Part shown: piece after piece, positions 1 through 7,104 of the stretch | How positions within the stretch are numbered: position 1 is the first letter of the stretch | How the letters are laid out: each line of letters begins with the position of its first letter | DNA from: Spirochaetaceae bacterium | GTDB taxonomy: Bacteria; Spirochaetota; Spirochaetia; Treponematales; Breznakiellaceae | NCBI GenBank assembly: GCA_031267475.1 | Contig: JAIRZA010000047.1 | Span: forward strand, 1-8,712 | Direction: 5' to 3' | DNA: 8,712 nt | Translations under genes and position numbers: made by a program | The notes under the pieces: generated by a model | Seen by the model: only the letters and a program-made list of their open reading frames with translations | Told to the model about the DNA's origin: nothing | Database searches by the model: none

Positions 1-1014
1 ATTTATTCGCTTGACATACTTGAAAAAGGCTTTTTGGCTACTTGCGAAGCTCTGGATGTGGAGCCCATGGTCGTAAACGACGAGGGCAAAGTAGAGAATT
101 CTTCAGTAAATGTGGATAACATGATCTCGGCTGGTGTGGACGGGATTGTATTTTTCGGTATTTACGACAGTATGTTTCCGGTTATAGCGCAGAAATGCGA
201 AAGCGCGGGTATTCCTTTCGTATTCTTTGATCATATGCCCGCCGACTCTGTGCTTGTTGACTTAGTCGAGAACTTCGAGACCTATAAAGGTATCGCCGCT
301 ACGGTTGACAACGACACCGGCAAGAATCTGGGCGAATACGCGGCTTCGCGCGGTCTTAAAAAAGCGATTGTCATAACGGCTCCGCGCAGCGACACCTCGC
401 ACGTGGCGCGTACGGCTGGTTTTACCGCGGCCTTCGAAGCGGGCGGCGGGGAAGTGCTTAATGTTTCCTACGGCGAAGTGGATCTTCCTTCTGTCATGAC
501 GCGCGCAAACGACATACTTACCGCTCATCCTGATGTGGAATGTATTTATGTTACTAACGGCGACGCCGGCGCGGCCCTTGTAGAAACGCTGGCGAAACAT
601 CCCGAGGTAAATGCTGAATTGTATGTTACCGACCTTGACCCCGGCGTTTTGACTGGTCTTGCTTCCGGCAAAGTGGCGGCGGCTAACGGGGCTCACTGGG
701 TAAACGTTGACTTTGCTACGGCGCTGCTTGTGAACGCTCTGCGCGGACACGAAATCCTTGACGGCGGCAATGCCGCGCGTCTTGTGGTGCCTGTTATGGT
801 GCTTCCTTCAAATCTGGTTGATATGTACAAGAAATTCTGGATTGATCAGCAGCCTTTCTCGCCGGACGAGATGCGCTCGTGGGTCGGGCCGGATGTAACA
901 GTTGATGTGTTCAAAAACGAACTTGCAAACTATAACATCATTAGCCGGCTGGAGGCGAAGGTAAAGGCGGGTCTTCTTACGCAGGCTGATTTAGACGCGG
1001 CGCTTGCGAATTAG
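1..1014 (+). CDS. Sugar ABC transporter substrate-binding protein, 5' end missing
   Basis: The reading frame is open from the first base (it begins IYSLDILEKGF) to a TAG at 1012-1014, so the gene starts outside the window and the TTG at 34 is not a real start. The 337 visible residues have the type I periplasmic-binding-protein pattern of the ribose/galactose group (Peripla_BP_4 style): alternating strand and helix segments, for example GVDGIVFFG followed by a helix and then AGIPFVFFD, and later VECIYVTNGDAGAALVE and ELYVTDLDPGV. The signal peptide or lipobox and first strand are missing. The role is to capture a sugar outside the cytoplasmic membrane and deliver it to the permeases encoded downstream. 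The ligand cannot be read from the sequence; the GH3 gene in the same cluster hints at a beta-linked plant sugar. The family call is firm, the substrate unknown. Confidence 0.9.
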   Translation: MYSLDILEKGFLATCEALDVEPMVVNDEGKVENSSVNVDNMISAGVDGIVFFGIYDSMFPVIAQKCESAGIPFVFFDHMPADSVLVDLVENFETYKGIAATVDNDTGKNLGEYAASRGLKKAIVITAPRSDTSHVARTAGFTAAFEAGGGEVLNVSYGEVDLPSVMTRANDILTAHPDVECIYVTNGDAGAALVETLAKHPEVNAELYVTDLDPGVLTGLASGKVAAANGAHWVNVDFATALLVNALRGHEILDGGNAARLVVPVMVLPSNLVDMYKKFWIDQQPFSPDEMRSWVGPDVTVDVFKNELANYNIISRLEAKVKAGLLTQADLDAALAN

Positions 1015-1032
1015 CGAATTAGTACAGAAGGG

Positions 1033-1066
1033 ACGCAACGGTTTCTAAAAACCGTTGCGTTTTTTT
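1033..1066 (+). terminator. Intrinsic terminator or attenuator after the binding-protein gene
   Basis: A perfect 12-bp stem (ACGCAACGGTTT, 1033-1044, with its complement at 1049-1060) encloses a 4-nt CTAA loop and runs into seven T (1060-1066). It lies 18 nt after the binding-protein stop and 35 nt before the permease start, and I see no clear promoter between them. Inferred role: partial termination, which would give more binding protein than membrane components. It could instead be a full terminator with an unrecognised promoter following. Confidence 0.85.
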
Positions 1067-1101
1067 CCAAACGCGATGTTTTAATACAAGCGAGGGTATT
1101 T

Positions 1102-2112
1102 ATGGGAAATAAATCTGATACTGTAAACAGCGAAAACGCGGCTTTAGAGCTGACAATAAAATCGCAAAATCCAATGATACGCACAGCGATTGTAAGCGGC
1201 GCCATCATTGTAGCATATATAGTGCTTAATTTTATTACGGGCGGGAGGCTGCTTACCGGCGGCAATATCCTTTCCGTGTTGCGCGGTTCCGTTGTAACGA
1301 CGTTTGTCGTATGGGGTTTTTGTTTTATATTGACAATGGGCATGATGGACCTGTCTCTTGGCGCCATCATGATTCTGGCAAGTAATGTGGGCGGTATACT
1401 CGCCATTCACCTGAAACTGGGTTATGTAGGTCTTATATTTGGAGCTATAGCGGTTGCCACTCTTCTGCAAATCCTGAATATGCGTATGATGCTGCTGGCA
1501 AAAATTCCGCCGTGGATTTACGGTCTGGGAATCGCTATGGTGTACGAGGCGATAGGCACTTTTTACAATGTCGCGCAGATACGCGCCGGCAAGCAGTCTG
1601 TCTCGCTGGGCAATTTATACCGCGAGCTTGGAGATCCGCCGTGGAACCTTGTTGTGCTGGCTATAGGTCTTATTTTGGCATATATCATATTTAACCGCAC
1701 ATCCATAGGTTTTTCACTGCGGGCTGTCGGCTCAAACAGTTTGGTAGCCAAGATGATGGGTATAAATATCAATAAAACCATACTTCACGCGGGCATTGTA
1801 ACCGGTATTTTTGTCGGGCTTGCCGCGGCTATAAACGAAAGTTACGGCGGGCGCGTAGTTCCGCAGAGCGGACTAAATTCAATAGCATCGATATTTATGC
1901 CGCTTGCCGCGTATCTGCTGGCGAGCGCGTTTGAAAAAATATACAACATAATAATTGGAGCTGTTATAAGCGCCATCATCATAACATCCGTCTTCAATGT
2001 GCTAACATTGCTTGGTGTTCCATCCGGCACATGGCAGCAAGTAGTCATGGGCTGCGGCGTGTTAGTGTGCGGCATCTTGTCTCAGCGCCGCTACGAGGGG
2101 GTGGTAAAATGA
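1102..2112 (+). CDS. Sugar ABC transporter permease 1 (RbsC/BPD_transp_2 type)
   Basis: This 336-residue protein is very hydrophobic after a polar N-terminal tail of about 27 residues and has roughly 8-10 membrane segments. Its family features are the early GGNILSVLRG stretch, the helix with MGMMDLSLGAIMILAS (the CUT2 permeases' conserved 'D-LS-G' region), and the cytoplasmic stretch GFSLRAVGSNSLVAKMMGININKT, which matches the family's 'G-N--AA---GI-v' loop that contacts the ATPase. ATG 1102 is preceded by CGAGGG (1091-1096) five bases away. The stop overlaps the ATPase start as ATGA. It forms part of the transmembrane channel, most likely as a heterodimer with the second permease. Length is usual for the family. 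The sugar transported is not evident. Confidence 0.92.
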   Translation: MGNKSDTVNSENAALELTIKSQNPMIRTAIVSGAIIVAYIVLNFITGGRLLTGGNILSVLRGSVVTTFVVWGFCFILTMGMMDLSLGAIMILASNVGGILAIHLKLGYVGLIFGAIAVATLLQILNMRMMLLAKIPPWIYGLGIAMVYEAIGTFYNVAQIRAGKQSVSLGNLYRELGDPPWNLVVLAIGLILAYIIFNRTSIGFSLRAVGSNSLVAKMMGININKTILHAGIVTGIFVGLAAAINESYGGRVVPQSGLNSIASIFMPLAAYLLASAFEKIYNIIIGAVISAIIITSVFNVLTLLGVPSGTWQQVVMGCGVLVCGILSQRRYEGVVK

Positions 2113-3608
2113 GTACAGCTGTCCTTTCCGTAAAAAATATAAAGAAGTATTACGGCGCGACGCACGCCAACGATGATCTTTCAGTCGATTTGAACGGCGG
2201 CGAAATACGCGGTCTTATTGGTGAAAACGGTTCCGGCAAATCCACTCTTATATCGATTATCGCCGGTATTACCATGCCTGATTCCGGCTCTATGGAGATG
2301 AACGGCGCGGTGTATCTGCCGAAAGATTCGCTGGATTCCGGACGAAACCACATCGGCACTGTTGTTCAGGAACTTGGTCTTGTAGACGGTCTTCCCGCCG
2401 GAGTCAACATTTTTTTAGGACGCGCGGACCGCTTTACGAAAGCGGGCATCATCAACTTGGAAAAATTGTACGCCGAAGCGAGCGATTTGTTTGAAAAATG
2501 GGGTTTCCCCGGTTTTCCGGTGAGCCGCATGACGGGGCTTCTTACCATCGAAGAGAAAAAAATCGTTGAGTTAATGAGGGCTCTTTCGATTGACCCGCAA
2601 TTACTCATACTGGACGAAATCACACAGATGCTTTCGCTCAATTACCGGCGCATTTTCATAAGCATCATCAATAAACTGAAGGCTGAAAACAAATCTATCC
2701 TTATGGTAACGCACGATGTCGAGGAAATGGTGGAATTGACGGACTGCATCACGATAATGCGGGACGGTAAAATTGTCGCGGAACGCCGTTGCGACGCTAC
2801 AACGCCGGATGAAATAAAACGTCTGATGGTCGGACGCGAACTGGAAGGCTCGTACTACCGCGAGGACAAGGTAGAAAATTATAACGATAAGGTTGTTTTA
2901 CGCGCCGAACATATTAGTTCGGAATACTTTAAGGATGTGTCGTTTGAACTGCACGAGCGTGAAATACTGGGATTTTGCGGACTTTCCGACGCGGGCATCC
3001 ACGAATTAGCGGAGTCTTTATTTGCCGTGCGTCCGTTAAAAAGCGGCAAGATAGTCGTGGTAGACGAGGATACAATCATCAAGACGCCCATGCAGGCGAT
3101 GAAATTGAAGATGGGATATGTGCCGAAAGACCGCGACAAGCAGGCGCTAATGACCCAGACCACGATAGAGGATAACATCGCGCTGCCGACTGTCGAGATG
3201 ATACGCCGTCACGCGGGCTTCCTTAACCCCTACGCGAAGCAGGAGCTGAGCGAAAAGGTAATGAAGATGTTCGATGTAAAAGCAAGCGGCATAACGCAGG
3301 TTATGAGCGGGCTTTCCGGCGGAAACCGTCAAAAGGTAAATCTTGGGCGCTGGCTGATACAGGGCAAAACGATTCTGATACTCGATTGCCCCACACGTGG
3401 TGTTGATGTAGGCGTTAAATCCTACATATACCACGAGATGATGGAACTGAAAAACCAGGGTGTATCGATACTTGTATTTTCAGACGAGCTGCCGGAATTA
3501 ATCGGTATGTGCGACCGGCTGCTGGTAATGAAGCGCGGTAAAGTCGAAAAAGAACTAAAACGCAGCGAAGGGTTCTCGGAAGAAGCCATAATAGAGGTAA
3601 TGCTATGA
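2109..3608 (+). CDS. Sugar ABC transporter ATP-binding protein, two fused ABC domains (RbsA/MglA type)
   Basis: The start is ATG 2109, overlapping the permease stop as ATGA and preceded by GAGGGGG (2096-2102); the frame stays open further upstream, but that part is permease coding sequence. The product is 499 residues, normal for RbsA/MglA proteins. Domain 1 (about 1-245) has Walker A GENGSGKS (39-45 core), Q87, Walker B LLILDE (165-170) and H202, but its signature has decayed to LLTIEEKK (144-151) in place of the usual LSxGQ. Domain 2 (about 260-499) lacks a Walker A lysine (GLSDAGIHEL, 291-300), keeps a perfect signature LSGGNRQK (402-409), and has Cys427 in ILILDCPTRG where most relatives have the catalytic Glu. 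In a head-to-tail dimer this leaves one good ATP site, from domain 1 Walker motifs plus domain 2 signature. It powers uptake through the flanking permeases. Confidence 0.95.
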   Translation: MSTAVLSVKNIKKYYGATHANDDLSVDLNGGEIRGLIGENGSGKSTLISIIAGITMPDSGSMEMNGAVYLPKDSLDSGRNHIGTVVQELGLVDGLPAGVNIFLGRADRFTKAGIINLEKLYAEASDLFEKWGFPGFPVSRMTGLLTIEEKKIVELMRALSIDPQLLILDEITQMLSLNYRRIFISIINKLKAENKSILMVTHDVEEMVELTDCITIMRDGKIVAERRCDATTPDEIKRLMVGRELEGSYYREDKVENYNDKVVLRAEHISSEYFKDVSFELHEREILGFCGLSDAGIHELAESLFAVRPLKSGKIVVVDEDTIIKTPMQAMKLKMGYVPKDRDKQALMTQTTIEDNIALPTVEMIRRHAGFLNPYAKQELSEKVMKMFDVKASGITQVMSGLSGGNRQKVNLGRWLIQGKTILILDCPTRGVDVGVKSYIYHEMMELKNQGVSILVFSDELPELIGMCDRLLVMKRGKVEKELKRSEGFSEEAIIEVML

Positions 3609-4588
3609 AAAGAGAAGATAACTCAAAGAAAAATTACTGGAGTTTTTTCCAAAAAATGTTTCCGTTTATCGGACTGCTTGCAATTATCATCGTGTTTTCG
3701 ATAATATCAGGGTCAAAACTGTGGACGGTGCGCAACTTAAAAACGATTATATCAACAATGATACCCTTGTGCATCGGCGGAATGGGCATGATCTTTGTGG
3801 CGGCGCAGGGCAGCACGGATATGTCGCAAGGCTCGTTGCTGGCGCTTGCCGCGACGCTGGGCGGCGTGTTCAGTATACATCTGGGATTTTGGGCCTTTGT
3901 ACCCGGCACACTGCTTGTAGGTTTGCTTATCGGCATCTTCAACGGCGCCATGCTTTCACGGCTCAAAGTTCCTTCGCTCATGGTAACGCTGGCAATGTTG
4001 ATAGCCCTCCGCGCTCTGGTGATATTTTTTACTACGAGCGGGGAGGAGATTAAAATCGATCCCCGTATTCTGATGTTGAACCGCGAGTCGGTAAAGTACC
4101 CGATATTCATCGTGCTTGCTATTATAATGTGGTACCTGTTCGACTTTACGAAAGCCGGCTTCTTTTCAAAATGTATTGGAGAGAATCAGGTAGTCGGGCA
4201 GTTTGCCGGTATACCGGTTAAAACATACAAGACGCTGGCGTTCGCGCTGTCCGGCTTGATGGCGGGGTTCGTAGGTATTTTTTCTGTAGGCAGAATCGGC
4301 GGTATAGCGCCCACTATGGGCAACTTTTTTGAGCTTCAAGTAATGACCGCCATGTTCGTCGGCGGAGTTCCGGTTACAGGCGGCGCGAGCAGTAAATTTT
4401 ACAAGGTGCTGGTCGGCTCTTTGATGTTGGCGTTTTTGCAGAACGGGCTTACGATAAGCAGGGTGCCGTCCGAAATATCAGAGTTGATACAAGGACTCAT
4501 TCTGTTAGGCGTGGTATTCCTCGGACTGCTGGTACATGACAAATTCTTGCAACGACAGACCGCGCTGGCGGCGAAAGAGAGTGAATGA
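3605..4588 (+). CDS. Sugar ABC transporter permease 2 (RbsC/BPD_transp_2 type)
   Basis: This 327-residue polytopic membrane protein has a short basic N-terminus (MKREDNSKKNYW) and about 8-10 hydrophobic segments. CUT2 permease features are GMGMIFVAAQGSTDMSQGSL (the 'G-DLS-G'-like region), the cytoplasmic loop CIGENQVVGQFAGIPVKTYK, and the GGVPVTGGASS glycine-rich region. ATG 3605 overlaps the ATPase stop as ATGA, with GAGG at 3594-3597. It differs clearly in sequence from permease 1, so the two probably form a heterodimeric channel, as known for the two-permease systems YtfT/YjfF and LsrC/LsrD. This is the last transporter gene, and a terminator begins at its stop codon. Confidence 0.92.
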   Translation: MKREDNSKKNYWSFFQKMFPFIGLLAIIIVFSIISGSKLWTVRNLKTIISTMIPLCIGGMGMIFVAAQGSTDMSQGSLLALAATLGGVFSIHLGFWAFVPGTLLVGLLIGIFNGAMLSRLKVPSLMVTLAMLIALRALVIFFTTSGEEIKIDPRILMLNRESVKYPIFIVLAIIMWYLFDFTKAGFFSKCIGENQVVGQFAGIPVKTYKTLAFALSGLMAGFVGIFSVGRIGGIAPTMGNFFELQVMTAMFVGGVPVTGGASSKFYKVLVGSLMLAFLQNGLTISRVPSEISELIQGLILLGVVFLGLLVHDKFLQRQTALAAKESE

Positions 4589-4611
4589 AAACGCTTTGCG
4601 TTTTCATTTTT
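4584..4611 (+). terminator. Intrinsic terminator of the transporter operon
   Basis: An 11-bp perfect stem (4584-4594 with 4598-4608) has a 3-nt TTT loop and is followed by T to 4611. It includes the last bases and stop codon of permease 2. The stem is bounded by A/T on both sides and could work in either direction. It ends transcription of the transporter genes or reduces read-through into the GH3 gene 250 bp downstream. Confidence 0.75.
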
Positions 4612-4613
4612 AG

Positions 4614-4654
4614 ATTTCCACATTCAAAACGCGCGGCGTTTTGAATGTGGAAAT
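4614..4654. repeat. 19-bp perfect inverted repeat (long hairpin)
   Basis: The arms 4614-4632 and 4636-4654 are perfectly complementary over 19 bp around a 3-nt GCG loop. No T-tract follows on either strand, so it is not a classic terminator. It lies 2 nt after the transporter terminator, and its apex (AAAACGC / GCGTTTT) repeats the apex of that terminator. It may protect the upstream mRNA 3' end or act as a dispersed palindromic element. The rest of the gap to the GH3 gene (4655-4856) holds no gene or convincing promoter that I can see, only a Shine-Dalgarno sequence at its end. Confidence 0.8.
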
Positions 4655-4856
4655 TCGCTTAATTACGAAAAAAACTGCCGGACATAAAAGATGCGGAAAT
4701 ATTGGGGAAATGTCTTAAAACGCGAAAAATACGAAAACTACGCGGATAAGACGCGCCGGATGCAGATAGATGAATCATGTACATAAAACGCGCATAGATA
4801 AAACTGCGCTTTGAACAAAAAAATAGAAGCCGCCGCCGGCTCATAGCGAGGAAAAA

Positions 4857-6950
4857 ATGTTTGATATAAAAACAAAAGCTAAAGAATTAGTTTCAAAAAT
4901 GACGCTTGAAGAAAAAGTTTCGCAGATGCTGCACAGCGCGAAAGCCGTTGAACGGCTGGATATTCCGTCATATAACTGGTGGAGCGAGGCGCTGCACGGA
5001 GTGGGGCGGGCGGGTGTTGCGACGGTCTTTCCTCAAGCAATCGCGCTTGCAAGCGCTTTTGACGAGGAATTGGCTCGTAAAGTGGCCGACGCTGTTTCTA
5101 CGGAAGGTCGGGCAAAATACAATATGCAGCAAAAAGAAGGCGACCACGACATATACAAAGGTATTACGTTTTGGACTCCGAACATCAATATATTCCGCGA
5201 CCCGCGTTGGGGCAGAGGGCAGGAAACCTATGGCGAGGACCCCTACCTTAGCTCGCGGCTAGGCGTCGCGTTCATAAAAGGTTTGCAGGGCGACGACAGG
5301 AACAGCCTAAAATCCGCCGCCTGCGCCAAGCATTTTGCCGTCCATTCAGGACCGGAAAATGATCGCCACAGTTTTAACGCTATGGTTGATAACTACGATT
5401 TATGGAACACATATCTTGCCGCTTTCGAAGCCGCCGTAAAAGAAGGCGGCGTCGAGGTAGTGATGGGCGCGTACAATCGCACTCTGGGCGAGCCGTGCTG
5501 CGGTTCAAAATTGCTGCTAAAAGACATTCTGCGGGATAAATGGGGTTTTGACGGACACGTCGTATCAGATTGCTGGGCTATAAAAGATTTTCACGAAAAT
5601 CACTGCGTAACATTATCGCCGCTCGAATCTGTCGTGCTGGCGATAAAAAGCGGCTGCGATATAAATTGCGGCGTTATGTTCACCCTCGCGGTGGAAGCTG
5701 TTGAAAAGGGGCTTTTAACCGAGTCCGAAATTGATACGGCGGTAACGCGGCTCATTGTTACGCGGATGCGGCTGGGGATACTCGGCGGCGCTCCGGAAAA
5801 TAAACATTACACAGACATTCCTTACGAAAACGTTGACTGCGTGGAACATCGCGCCCTTAATTTAGAGGCGGCGCGGCGCTCAATAATTTTGTTGAAAAAC
5901 AACGGGGCGTTGCCGCTTGACGCGCAAAAACTAAAAACGATAGGCGTCATCGGACCCAACGCCGACAACCGCCGCTCTCTTGACGGCAACTACCAGGGAA
6001 CAGCCAGCCGCCGTGTTACCGTTCTGGAAGGGATTCGAGCGATAGCCGAAGCCGCCGGCGCGCGCGTGTTGTTTTCAGAGGGCTGCGATATGTTGAAAGA
6101 CCGCAAGGAAAGTCTGGCGCAAAAAGACGACAGGCTTTCAGAAGCGCGGGCTGTAGCTAAAATCAGTGATGCGCTTGTGCTTGTGCTTGGACTCGACGGC
6201 TCGGTGGAGGGTGAAGAAAACGACCAGTATTCAGAAAGCGTCGCCGGCGATAAACCTTACATAGAACTGCCCGGCAGACAGGAAGAAATGCTGCGGGAAG
6301 TAGTAAAGGCGGCTGGCAAGAAACCTGTGATAGTAGTAATAATTTCAGGCAGCGCTCTTGTAAGCGAATGGGCGGATAAGAATGTAAGCGCGTTGATACA
6401 GTCGTTTTACCCAGGCGCTCTGGGCGGACAAGCTGTTGCGGAGGCAGTCTTCGGTGTATTCAGCCCGTCCGGTAAACTTCCTGTAACATTTTATCGCAGC
6501 ACAAAAGATTTACCGGATTTTAGCGATTACAGCATGGAGAATCGCAGCTACCGGTATTTCAGAGGCGAACCCCTCTATCCGTTTGGTTTTGGGCTTTCAT
6601 ACGCGGACTTTGTTTTGAGCAACGTAAAGGCGGATAAACACAATGTTGCCGCGCGTATAAAAAATATAGGATCGCGCAGCGCCCGTGAAACAGTGCAAGT
6701 TTATGTTACAAGTCCGGAAACTAAGGAGATACGCTCGCTCTGCGGCATAAAACCGGTTTTTCTTAACCCCGGCGAAGAATGTGATGTTGTAATACCATTG
6801 AACAAAAACGCTTTCTCTCGATATGACGATGACGGCAATTTGTACGAAATACACGGCAAGCACAAACTCAGCGTTGGTTTTACACAGCCCGACACCCGGA
6901 GTGTTGAACTGTACGGCCGCAAGCCGCTGGAATTAACGCTTACGATATAA
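4857..6950 (+). CDS. Glycoside hydrolase family 3 (beta-glucosidase / beta-xylosidase type), cytoplasmic
   Basis: This complete 697-residue enzyme starts at ATG 4857 behind GCGAGG (4846-4851). Domain 1 (about 10-310) is the GH3 barrel, with WWSEALHGVG (41-50), DPRWGRGQETYGEDPYL (115-131), the KH pair (158-159) in CAKHFAVHSGPEND, and the nucleophile region FDGHVVSDCWAI, giving Asp238. Domain 2 (about 340-560) is the alpha/beta sandwich; Glu residues in VEGEEND (450-456) are the likely acid/base. A fibronectin-III-like C-terminal domain (about 585-690) follows the YPFGFGLSY motif. No signal peptide is present, so it acts in the cytoplasm, releasing beta-linked glucose, xylose or a similar sugar from non-reducing ends of imported oligosaccharides or glycosides. 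The HSGPE and SDCWAI variants resemble the xylosidase-like branch, but specificity cannot be fixed. The preceding ABC importer is its probable supplier. Confidence 0.95.
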   Translation: MFDIKTKAKELVSKMTLEEKVSQMLHSAKAVERLDIPSYNWWSEALHGVGRAGVATVFPQAIALASAFDEELARKVADAVSTEGRAKYNMQQKEGDHDIYKGITFWTPNINIFRDPRWGRGQETYGEDPYLSSRLGVAFIKGLQGDDRNSLKSAACAKHFAVHSGPENDRHSFNAMVDNYDLWNTYLAAFEAAVKEGGVEVVMGAYNRTLGEPCCGSKLLLKDILRDKWGFDGHVVSDCWAIKDFHENHCVTLSPLESVVLAIKSGCDINCGVMFTLAVEAVEKGLLTESEIDTAVTRLIVTRMRLGILGGAPENKHYTDIPYENVDCVEHRALNLEAARRSIILLKNNGALPLDAQKLKTIGVIGPNADNRRSLDGNYQGTASRRVTVLEGIRAIAEAAGARVLFSEGCDMLKDRKESLAQKDDRLSEARAVAKISDALVLVLGLDGSVEGEENDQYSESVAGDKPYIELPGRQEEMLREVVKAAGKKPVIVVIISGSALVSEWADKNVSALIQSFYPGALGGQAVAEAVFGVFSPSGKLPVTFYRSTKDLPDFSDYSMENRSYRYFRGEPLYPFGFGLSYADFVLSNVKADKHNVAARIKNIGSRSARETVQVYVTSPETKEIRSLCGIKPVFLNPGEECDVVIPLNKNAFSRYDDDGNLYEIHGKHKLSVGFTQPDTRSVELYGRKPLELTLTI

Positions 6951-6960
6951 CCTGCCCCCA

Positions 6961-7020
6961 CCACGCCGCCGCCGGCGCGCCGCTTTTAAGAGCGAGTTCT
7001 TAGCGTGGACGATTTTTTTT
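6961..7020 (+). terminator. Possible terminator of the GH3 gene
   Basis: CCACGC (6961-6966) pairs with GCGTGG (7003-7008), and the enclosed DNA folds further (CGCT 6981-6984 with AGCG 6991-6994 or 7002-7005). Four bases later come eight T (7013-7020). The position, just after the GH3 stop, fits a terminator. The stem is interrupted and alternative pairings exist, including one with the G-run downstream, so confidence is moderate. Confidence 0.45.
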
Positions 7021-7035
7021 GTAAGGGCGGGTGGT

Positions 7036-7048
7036 GGGGGGGGGGGGG
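7036..7048 (+). repeat. Homopolymer run of 13 G (intergenic)
   Basis: Thirteen G follow GTGGT in the convergent gap between the GH3 gene and the minus-strand radical SAM gene. Such runs change length easily by slippage. No plausible gene reads through it, so any effect would be on RNA structure or transcription. It is inverted relative to the 14-base run inside the radical SAM gene, and each is followed by TA on its G-rich strand. Confidence 0.9.
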
Positions 7049-7060
7049 TAACAAACGCTT

Positions 7061-7099
7061 AAAAAAAACTGTTGAACAACCCGCCGGGTTGTTCAACAG
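7061..7099 (-). terminator. Intrinsic terminator of the radical SAM gene
   Basis: Read on the minus strand, a perfect 14-bp stem (7099-7086 with 7082-7069) around a 3-nt loop is followed by eight T (complement of A at 7061-7068). It begins 5 nt after the radical SAM stop codon, a textbook position. Confidence 0.9.
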
Positions 7100-7104
7100 C
7101 CCCC

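Noticed and set aside
34..36. TTG as start of the binding-protein gene
   Set aside because: The frame is open and protein-like from base 1, so the gene simply continues from outside the window.
262..750. 162-residue open frame on the minus strand
   Set aside because: It is antisense to a well-supported gene, has no recognisable domain, and is rich in Arg/Val as expected for a shadow frame.
2031..2108. Longer N-terminus for the ATPase
   Set aside because: It would overlap the permease by about 80 bp and encode unrelated residues; ATG 2109 has a good ribosome site and the typical ABC N-terminus.
4586..4599. Catabolite-control (cre) site TGAAAACGCTTTGC
   Set aside because: It resembles the cre consensus in the first 12 bases but fails at the end, and the terminator stem explains the symmetry.
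4659..4844. Minus-strand open frame of 61 residues before the GH3 gene
   Set aside because: No ribosome site or recognisable motif, and it sits in the GH3 leader region.
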